NCBI GenBank assembly: GCA_022708385.1 | Contig: JAKIYU010000062.1 | Location: forward strand, 1 to 10,840 | Reading direction: 5' to 3' | Origin: Bacteroidota bacterium | Lineage (GTDB): Bacteria > Bacteroidota > Bacteroidia > Bacteroidales > PXBB01 | DNA length: 10,840 bases | Shown here: positions 5,581-10,840 of the stretch, in pieces | Layout of the letters: each line of letters opens with the position of its first letter | Numbering within the stretch: the stretch's first letter is position 1 | Notes under the pieces: generated by a model | Database searches by the model: none | Told to the model about the DNA's origin: nothing | What the model saw: only the letters and a program-made list of their open reading frames with translations | Made by a program: the position numbers and the translations under genes

Positions 5581-8013
5581 ATGAAAAAGTTTATTTGGAT
5601 TTCACTGTTAGCAGTGGCTATTCCTTTTTTAGCTACCGCACAATGTTTAATTAAAGGCAAAGTAACCGACAAAGACGACGGCTCTCCCCTGCCCTATGCG
5701 CATATTACTGTCGAAAACACCTTGCTTATTGCATTTTCGAATACAGAGGGTGTTTATAAAATTCAAAACTTGTCAGAAGACACCTACCTTATCAAATGCA
5801 CTTTCGTAGGCTATAAGCCTTTTTCAAAAGAAATTGAGGTACGTGGTACACAAGAATTGAATATTGCGCTTGAAAAAAGTGAAGTGCTTGCCGATGAAGT
5901 AATCATAAAGGCCACGCGCACTGGTGAGCAGACGGCAGTAGCCCATACCAACCTCTCAAAGCAGCAAGTAGCGCAGATTAACCTGGGACAGGATCTTCCC
6001 GTTTTACTAAACACAACACCCTCAGTGGTCATGACTTCCGATGCAGGCGCCGGTGTGGGTTATACCGGCATTAAAATAAGAGGCAGCGATGGCACACGTA
6101 TCAATGTAACCATTAACGGTATTCCTGTTAACGATGCTGAATCGCATGGGGTGTGGTGGGTAAATATGCCTGATATAGTGTCGTCGGTCGAAAACATTCA
6201 AATTCAGCGGGGTGTAGGCACTTCAACCAACGGTGCAGGAGCCTTTGGAGGTACCATCAATATGCTTACAAACACGCTTAACCCCGAAAGCTATGCCGGT
6301 TTGTCGGCCTCTTATGGTTCTTTTAATACCTCTAAAAAAACAATAAACTTTGGTAGTGGCTTACTCAATAGTAAATGGGTTTTCGACGGCAGACTGTCGC
6401 AGATCCATTCCGACGGTTACATCGACAGGAGCAAAACAGACCTCAGTTCATATTATCTTTCGGGAGGCTATTACGGAAAAAAGAACATCATTAAGTTAAT
6501 TCATTTTTCAGGTAAGGAAAAAACCTACCAGGCCTGGTATGGCGTTCCCAAAGATTCACTGAGCACAAACCGCACATTCAACCCCGCCGGACTTTATTAC
6601 GATACAAACGGCCATGTTCAGTACTATAAAAATGAAACCGACAACTACCAGCAAGACCATTACCAGTTGCACTATGCGCTCAACATCAATCATAATCTTA
6701 CCTTTAATGCAGCGGCTCACTATACTTATGGCAGGGGGTATTATGAGCAGTACAGGGAAGATGATGCCTTTGAAGATTACAGCCTGCCCAACCCGATTAT
6801 TGGCAGTGACACACTGACGGAAACAGATTTCATTCGCCGCCGCTGGCTCGACAACAGGTTTTATGGCACCACCTACGCCCTTAGTTACAATTCTTTCTCA
6901 AAGCTAAGCCTGATTGCAGGGGGCGGATACAACAGGTACGAAGGCAACCACTTTGGTGAAATCATCTGGGCCGGTATTGCTAAAGACATCCCTATGGGCA
7001 AAAGGTATTACGACAACGACGCCCTGAAGACCGACTTGAATAATTATATTAAGTTAAGCTATACTTTTAAACAACTAAATATTTTCGGGGATATACAACA
7101 ACGCCATATTACCTACAGCTTTCTGGGCAAGGCCATTGTTGACAACGCAGTTGAGGATATGCAGCAGGATGTCGTTTTCAACTTTATAAATCCCAAGGCA
7201 GGCATTAACTACGACATCAACGGGCGCAACAGTGTTTATTGTTTTTGGGGTAAAGCCAACAGAGAGCCTGTCAGAGACGACTTTGTGGCATCGTCGGCAT
7301 CAAGCAGACCCAGGCCTGAGACACTCAACAACTTTGAAGTAGGTTACAAACGAAACACCCAGAAATATAATGCCGGTATAAACACTTACCTTATGAATTA
7401 TAAAGACCAACTGGTACTGACAGGCGAAATCAATGACGTGGGAGAATATACACGAAAAAATATTGAAAACAGTTACAGGTGCGGCATTGAAGCAGAAGCC
7501 GGCATCATCTTCGGAAAAATTGCCCGATGGAATTTTAACATCACTTACAGCCAAAACCGCTTGAAAAAATTTACCGAATACTACGATGTGTATGATGCAA
7601 ACTGGGATTGGACAGGTACCGACAGTGTAACGTACACCAACACTCATATCGCATTTTCACCTGAAATCATTGCCGGTAGTGTGCTGAACTTTACCCCGCT
7701 TAAAAACCTGAGTTGTGATGTAATATCCAAATATATTGGCCAGCAATACATCGACAATACATCCAGTAAAGAACGCATGCTTGAACCCTATTTTATCAAT
7801 GACCTGAAACTCTCCTATTCATTCAACAAGTTTAAGCCTACAAACTTTGAATTTGTAATACTCATCAACAACCTGCTGGATGTGAATTATATATCAAACG
7901 CATGGGTTTATGATGCCATTGTCGATAACAGTGCTCCCAAAGCTGTTTCCGACGGGTATTTTCCTCAGGCAGGGCGCCATTATCTGGCTGGGATTAATAT
8001 AAAATTCAAATAA
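5581..8013 (+). CDS. TonB-dependent outer-membrane receptor, probable thiamine/thiamine-derivative transporter
   Basis: The product is an 810-residue outer-membrane protein. Residues 1-20 are a signal peptide, with cleavage after ATA and before Q21. Residues 23-98 are a carboxypeptidase-regulatory-like beta-sandwich (I-K-G-K-V-T-D ... P-L-P-Y-A ... V-G-Y), the usual N-terminal extension in Bacteroidota receptors. The plug domain spans about 105-230, with I166-R-G-S-D-G-T-R-I-N-V-T-I-N-G, P182-V-N-D-A-E-S-H-G and G219-A-G-A-F-G-G-T-I-N. The rest is a beta-barrel rich in alternating aromatic strands up to the C-terminal strand R-H-Y-L-A-G-I-N-I-K-F-K. The substrate is inferred from the TPP riboswitch immediately upstream. 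TPP-controlled TonB receptors (often called omr1 or OMthi) are known in Bacteroidota for thiamine uptake. The inner-membrane partner, usually PnuT, is not in this window. Confidence 0.95.
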   Translation: MKKFIWISLLAVAIPFLATAQCLIKGKVTDKDDGSPLPYAHITVENTLLIAFSNTEGVYKIQNLSEDTYLIKCTFVGYKPFSKEIEVRGTQELNIALEKSEVLADEVIIKATRTGEQTAVAHTNLSKQQVAQINLGQDLPVLLNTTPSVVMTSDAGAGVGYTGIKIRGSDGTRINVTINGIPVNDAESHGVWWVNMPDIVSSVENIQIQRGVGTSTNGAGAFGGTINMLTNTLNPESYAGLSASYGSFNTSKKTINFGSGLLNSKWVFDGRLSQIHSDGYIDRSKTDLSSYYLSGGYYGKKNIIKLIHFSGKEKTYQAWYGVPKDSLSTNRTFNPAGLYYDTNGHVQYYKNETDNYQQDHYQLHYALNINHNLTFNAAAHYTYGRGYYEQYREDDAFEDYSLPNPIIGSDTLTETDFIRRRWLDNRFYGTTYALSYNSFSKLSLIAGGGYNRYEGNHFGEIIWAGIAKDIPMGKRYYDNDALKTDLNNYIKLSYTFKQLNIFGDIQQRHITYSFLGKAIVDNAVEDMQQDVVFNFINPKAGINYDINGRNSVYCFWGKANREPVRDDFVASSASSRPRPETLNNFEVGYKRNTQKYNAGINTYLMNYKDQLVLTGEINDVGEYTRKNIENSYRCGIEAEAGIIFGKIARWNFNITYSQNRLKKFTEYYDVYDANWDWTGTDSVTYTNTHIAFSPEIIAGSVLNFTPLKNLSCDVISKYIGQQYIDNTSSKERMLEPYFINDLKLSYSFNKFKPTNFEFVILINNLLDVNYISNAWVYDAIVDNSAPKAVSDGYFPQAGRHYLAGINIKFK

Positions 8014-8018
8014 ATTAA

Positions 8019-9254
8019 ATGAAATACTTTTTCTTAATACTCCTGTTGTTTCTATTTGCCCTGGGCAAAGCTCAGGTGCCCGGCTGCACCGACACACAGG
8101 CCTTGAACTACAATCCGCTGGCCACTCAGAATGATGGGAGTTGTTTGTACAACGCCGTATCTGTTTTGCCCGACACATCCATTGAACTGGCATTATCCCT
8201 TCATGAAACGTCAGGATTGATAGTTTGGAACAATACCCTGATAACACACAACGACAACACCGACACCTTACTCTACACCCTCGACACAGGCACAGCGGCA
8301 ATAATTCAAACCTATCCCCTCCAGGCTGTCGTAAACAACGATTGGGAGGAAATTGCGCAGGATGACAATTATATTTATATCGGCGATTTCGGCAACAATG
8401 GCAATGGCAACCGCACCGACCTGAACATTCTGAGAATCAGTAAAGCCTCCCTTTTGTCGAGCAATCCACTTGCCGACAGCATTAATTTTGTATATGAAAA
8501 TCAGGTTGATTTCACCCCTACAGGCGCCAACAATACCGACTTCGACTGCGAAGCTTTCATAGTTACCACCGACAGTATCTTTCTGTTCAGCAAACAATGG
8601 CTGAGCCATAAAACAGCCCTCTACGCGTTGCCCAAAACACCGGGAAATCATACTGCCATGCTTAAAGCCACTTACGATGTGCAAGGGCTGATTACAGGCG
8701 CCGCTTATCTTGAACAGGAACACCTTATTGCCCTGTGCGGCTACTCTTCTACGGTTCAACCTTTTATTCTTTTGCTTTACGATTTCCAGGGCACGGGCTT
8801 CTTTGGTGCTAACAAAAGAAAATTATCTGTAAGCCTGCCACAACACCAAACGGAAGGCATTGCTACCACAAACGGTTTGAAATATTACCTGACAAACGAA
8901 AAGCTTTACCAACCACCCTATGTTAACACTACTCAAAAACTGCATGTTTTGGATTTATCGGCTTATATTTTACCCTATCTGCTCCCTACAGGAACTTCCC
9001 TGTGCACTCAGGATAAAAACCTTAACATAGTTATATACCCAATACCCGCAACCAGTGAGATGTACATTAAAAGCAAAGGCATGGAGCTGCCTTACCATTA
9101 CAGCATTGTCAGTGTTTCAGGCATAAGGGTTTTGGAAGGTGATGTGGACAGGGAGTTTCAGACCATAAATACGTCTTTTCTGACAGAGGGAGTGTATCTT
9201 TTTGTAGGTGGAAATGGAAGCGTTAATAAAGTAATTATCTGTAAGAGATCCTAA
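8019..9254 (+). CDS. T9SS-secreted, probably beta-propeller-like protein in the TPP-controlled operon
   Basis: This is a 411-residue exported protein starting 5 nt after the receptor stop, so it is co-transcribed under the TPP riboswitch. Residues 1-18 are a signal peptide (cleavage after GKA). Residues 22-42 hold a G-C-T-D-x-x-A-x-N-Y-N-P-x-A-x-x-N-D-G-S-C motif, a small cysteine-bounded Asp/Asn-rich module seen in many Bacteroidota secreted proteins. Residues 50-325 show repeated strand-rich segments with D108-W-E-E-I-A, I121-G-D-F-G-N-N, D176-C-E-A-F, F190-S-K, T226-G-A and T278-E-G-I, resembling propeller-type (SdiA-regulated/phytase-like) proteins. Residues about 335-411 are a T9SS type A sorting domain (Y340-P-I-P-A ... 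V-S-G-I-R-V-L-E-G ... L-T-E-G-V-Y-L-F-V). It is thus exported across the outer membrane. A role in binding or processing thiamine compounds next to the receptor is inference; no catalytic residues are certain. The stop sits against a mobile element. Confidence 0.9.
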   Translation: MKYFFLILLLFLFALGKAQVPGCTDTQALNYNPLATQNDGSCLYNAVSVLPDTSIELALSLHETSGLIVWNNTLITHNDNTDTLLYTLDTGTAAIIQTYPLQAVVNNDWEEIAQDDNYIYIGDFGNNGNGNRTDLNILRISKASLLSSNPLADSINFVYENQVDFTPTGANNTDFDCEAFIVTTDSIFLFSKQWLSHKTALYALPKTPGNHTAMLKATYDVQGLITGAAYLEQEHLIALCGYSSTVQPFILLLYDFQGTGFFGANKRKLSVSLPQHQTEGIATTNGLKYYLTNEKLYQPPYVNTTQKLHVLDLSAYILPYLLPTGTSLCTQDKNLNIVIYPIPATSEMYIKSKGMELPYHYSIVSVSGIRVLEGDVDREFQTINTSFLTEGVYLFVGGNGSVNKVIICKRS

Positions 9255-9255
9255 A

Positions 9256-9554
9256 AGGGCTTGCTGAATAACACCGAATATATCATCAAATCTTCATTAT
9301 CGGACAAAAAATTATTGTCTTCGTGTATGATAATTTAATTGGACATTACTTTTATTGTCACTATAAATAAAGTTTTATGCGATTTTGTCACAAAATTTGA
9401 AAATGGTCAAATTTTTCGCCAAAATCTACTTTTTTTACTTATTTACCCTGTACGGCGCTCAAAGATACGGCTTTTCGCTTGTACAGGGCTACAAATATCC
9501 GGCGCCTACAGCGCCGCCATTTTGCTGAAGATACTGAGTTATTCAGCAAGCCCT
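9256..9554. mobile_element. MITE-like non-autonomous element with perfect 17-bp terminal inverted repeats
   Basis: AGGGCTTGCTGAATAAC at 9256-9272 is the exact reverse complement of 9538-9554, giving a 299-bp element with no transposase. TAAA flanks both ends (9252-9255 and 9554-9557, sharing the ambiguous terminal base), a candidate 4-bp target duplication. The interior is full of hairpins: ATTTTGT/ACAAAAT around 9389, AAATTTGA 9393-9400 with TCAAATTT 9407-9414, CCCTGTAC 9446-9453 with GTACAGGG 9481-9488, and CGGCGC 9500-9505 with GCGCCG 9511-9516. A minus-strand TATCTTTG near 9460 resembles a -7 promoter box. Ends of this type suggest mobilisation by a full-length insertion sequence elsewhere, perhaps of the IS1182 group. 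That family guess is from memory and uncertain. Confidence 0.75.
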
Positions 9555-9684
9555 AAATAAAAATGAAAATTCTATAATACCCATAATCGGTGAATACCAG
9601 CAAAAGCCCCAATGTGCTTAGCTATATTTATCATCAATTATTACGTTTCAAATATCATACGCAAATTACTAATTGTATCGGCCT
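9555..9684. other. Spacer without recognisable features
   Basis: This AT-rich stretch lies between the MITE-like element and the next inverted repeat. No gene, RNA or clear regulatory motif was seen on either strand. Confidence 0.5.
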
Positions 9685-9826
9685 CGCAGTTGGCGACGTT
9701 GCTAAACGTCACGCAATTTTGTGAATCGTCTGTCTGTTAAAGTTAGCATTTTTTTCGTAAAGTTTTGCAAGGCGAATAAAATTGAAGTCATAGGGACGGT
9801 GCCTTTCCGCAATGATGCCAACTGCG
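9685..9826. repeat. 142-bp structure bounded by 10-bp inverted repeats with an internal REP-like hairpin
   Basis: CGCAGTTGGC (9685-9694) is the exact reverse complement of GCCAACTGCG (9817-9826). Directly inside the left end, GACGTT (9695-9700) and AACGTC (9705-9710) form a hairpin with a 4-base loop. The stretch is locally richer in GC than its flanks and has no coding sequence. It could be a small MITE, a REP-like element or an eroded insertion-sequence end. No target duplication was identified. Confidence 0.45.
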
Positions 9827-9844
9827 TCTTATAACCAGTACTGG

Positions 9845-9866
9845 AAAAGGAGATTAAAACCTCCTT
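9845..9866 (-). terminator. Candidate intrinsic terminator at the end of the collagen-like/DUF1566 gene
   Basis: On the minus strand AAGGAG (9866-9861) pairs with CTCCTT (9852-9847) around an 8-base loop, followed by further T residues. The hairpin overlaps the last codons, and the TAA stop lies in the loop and 3' arm. The stem is short and the T-tract modest, so efficiency is uncertain. Confidence 0.45.
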
Positions 9867-10711
9867 ATAGCTCTCACATGATGTAAACTAGATTTTTGAC
9901 TACAAAAGTACGTATAGCTCAATGTAAAATTATGACACCAAACTTCGTTTGCACTCAATTCTGTTGAACTAAAATAGCCGGCATATTGAAATCCATCAGT
10001 GGGTCCAAGTATTGAATTCACGACAAAGGCTGATTGTGCACATAAAGCTAATTCCCATTGAGATGGTAAGTACCAATCTGAATAACCTCCAGAAATATAA
10101 TCGTCACAGAGTTTTGCAGCACTAGTGAGATGCCCAGGCTGTGATATAATTGAGTTTGTATTAGTCTGTCCGTCAATTGGGCTTTCAGCAGAAACACCTA
10201 TTAGCGTAGTTGTAATATTACTCCAACTATAGGATGAGTTTAAGTCAGTCAATGAAGCAATAATGCCTTTTTCGTTCCCGGATTCTTTCCAGACATAGAC
10301 AATAATTCCACCACCAAATAATTCACCGATGTAATGAACGAAACCGGAACCTATTGGCCCTGTATTTCCCTGAGGCCCGGTTGAACCTGTTGGTCCAGTT
10401 GCGCCTTGAGGTCCAAGAGCCTGGATCCAAGATAATCCACTCCAATACCAATATCCAATCATTCCCCCTGTCATACTTGGATTTGTATTGAATACAAGTA
10501 AAGAAATTGCAGGAGATAATATGGTCGTACTATCAGTGATAGATTGTAGAAAAACACGAGGGATCAATAATCCTTTAGATGTACTACTTATATCTAACAT
10601 AGCCGAAGGATCTGAAGGTGTGCCAGTAGCGTTTATGGAAACGCCGTTTTGAGAAAAAAGGTTAGTAGTCAATATCGTAAAGAATAATAGAACAAACAAG
10701 TTTTTTTTCAT
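9854..10711 (-). CDS. Secreted protein with collagen-like triplets and a DUF1566/Lcl-type C-terminal domain
   Basis: The product has 285 residues. Residues 1-20 are a signal peptide ending L-F-S before Q21. Residues 22-95 carry the N-G-V-S-I-N-A-T-G ... S-A-M-L-D-I-S-S-T-S-K-G-L-L-I-P-R motif that opens many Bacteroidota exported, tail-fibre-like proteins. From G100 to G121 there are seven uninterrupted Gly-X-Y triplets (GPQ, GAT, GPT, GST, GPQ, GNT, GPI), a collagen-like stalk able to trimerise. The C-terminal part (about 125-285) has G133-G-G-I-I-V-Y, D212-W-Y-L-P-S-Q-W-E-L, Y246-F-S-S-T-E and the closing V279-R-A-I-R-R-F. That pattern fits DUF1566/Lcl C-terminal (fibrobacter-type) domains, some of which bind surfaces or sugars. 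No T9SS sorting domain is seen. An adhesive role is inferred. The start at 10711 lies 9 nt beyond an IS30 transposase stop on the same strand. Confidence 0.88.
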   Translation of the reverse strand: MKKNLFVLLFFTILTTNLFSQNGVSINATGTPSDPSAMLDISSTSKGLLIPRVFLQSITDSTTILSPAISLLVFNTNPSMTGGMIGYWYWSGLSWIQALGPQGATGPTGSTGPQGNTGPIGSGFVHYIGELFGGGIIVYVWKESGNEKGIIASLTDLNSSYSWSNITTTLIGVSAESPIDGQTNTNSIISQPGHLTSAAKLCDDYISGGYSDWYLPSQWELALCAQSAFVVNSILGPTDGFQYAGYFSSTELSANEVWCHNFTLSYTYFCSQKSSLHHVRAIRRF

Positions 10712-10720
10712 CTGCTGAAT

Positions 10721-10840
10721 TCAAGTTATAAATGCAACTTTTTGATTTAACAAATTTAGTAATAAAAATTCAATAGGCGATAAAAATCCCAGTTTTTTTC
10801 TTGGTCTGTTATTTAACTTGTGTTGAACATATTGAATGTC
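10721..10840 (-). CDS. IS30-family transposase, C-terminal end (runs off window end)
   Basis: A minus-strand frame open from the window edge encodes the last 39 residues of a protein. It contains V-Q-H-K-L-N-N-R-P-R-K-K-L-G-F, then S-P-I-E-F and a hydrophobic tail ending A-F-I-T, and stops at TGA 10723-10721. The L-N-x-R-P-R-K-x-L-G-F-x-x-P block is the conserved C-terminal signature of IS30-family DDE transposases, whose catalytic core would lie outside the window. In IS30 elements the terminal inverted repeat follows the transposase stop closely, so the insertion-sequence end is expected around 10712-10740, almost touching the downstream gene start. Whether the copy is intact cannot be judged from this piece. 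Confidence 0.78.
   Translation of the reverse strand, partial: DIQYVQHKLNNRPRKKLGFLSPIEFLLLNLLNQKVAFIT
10751..10758 (-). promoter_or_regulatory. Candidate -7 box inside the IS30 end
   Basis: The minus strand reads TAAATTTG, matching TAnnTTTG, 39 bases before the ATG at 10711. It lies inside the transposase coding tail, so the element could supply transcription to the collagen-like gene. No -33 TTG was found at the proper spacing, so the match may be chance. Confidence 0.25.

Noticed and set aside
5581..5650. Lipoprotein signal for the TonB receptor because of Cys22
   Set aside because: The residues before Cys22 (T-A-Q) do not form a lipobox; cleavage after ATA by signal peptidase I fits better.
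7300..7647. 115-codon minus-strand open frame inside the receptor gene
   Set aside because: It is a shadow of a strongly supported barrel-encoding frame and has no domain signal.
9339..9560. 73-codon open frame within the MITE-like element
   Set aside because: It runs through the terminal repeat and internal hairpins, has no recognisable domain, and its codon pattern does not look coding.

Overview
The window looks like chromosomal DNA of a Bacteroidota bacterium (Bacteroidia/Flavobacteriia-like). The evidence is AT-rich spacers with TAnnTTTG promoter boxes, no clear Shine-Dalgarno sites, a SusC/FecA-type receptor with an N-terminal carboxypeptidase-regulatory-like domain, a protein with a type IX secretion (T9SS) C-terminal sorting domain, and a PadR-PspC gene pair of the kind common in this phylum. 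Genus cannot be told from the sequence alone.

Layout. Positions 1-746 (minus) hold the 5' part of a secreted protein made of about 95-residue beta-sandwich-like repeats, each opening with PNGGE. Across an AT-rich divergent spacer with a 23-bp palindrome (probable PadR operator) comes a plus-strand pair: a PadR-family regulator (985-1302) and a PspC-domain membrane protein (1309-2805). A separately promoted CPA2/Kef-type cation:proton antiporter with an NAD-binding RCK/TrkA-N domain follows (2882-4873). Positions 4874-5338 are a decayed stretch: a short direct repeat, then on the minus strand the frameshifted 3' half of a scramblase/LURP-one-like gene.

The central unit is a thiamine-regulated operon. 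A clear TPP riboswitch (5418-5511) precedes a TonB-dependent outer-membrane receptor (5581-8013), with a T9SS-exported, probably propeller-like protein (8019-9254) only 5 nt downstream. Both are expected to be repressed by TPP. The simplest reading is outer-membrane uptake of thiamine or a derivative, with the secreted protein as an uncharacterised surface partner, comparable in layout to the surface propeller BtuG beside the B12 receptor BtuB. This is the best candidate here for an undescribed system.

The operon ends abruptly at a roughly 300-bp MITE-like element (9256-9554) with perfect 17-bp terminal inverted repeats, inserted one base after the stop codon. A second inverted-repeat structure (9685-9826) follows. 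On the minus strand lie a secreted collagen-like/DUF1566-type protein (9854-10711) and, directly upstream of its start, the C-terminal end of an IS30-family transposase (10721-10840). The right third of the window is thus a mobile-element-rich accessory region. No tRNA, rRNA or CRISPR array was seen.
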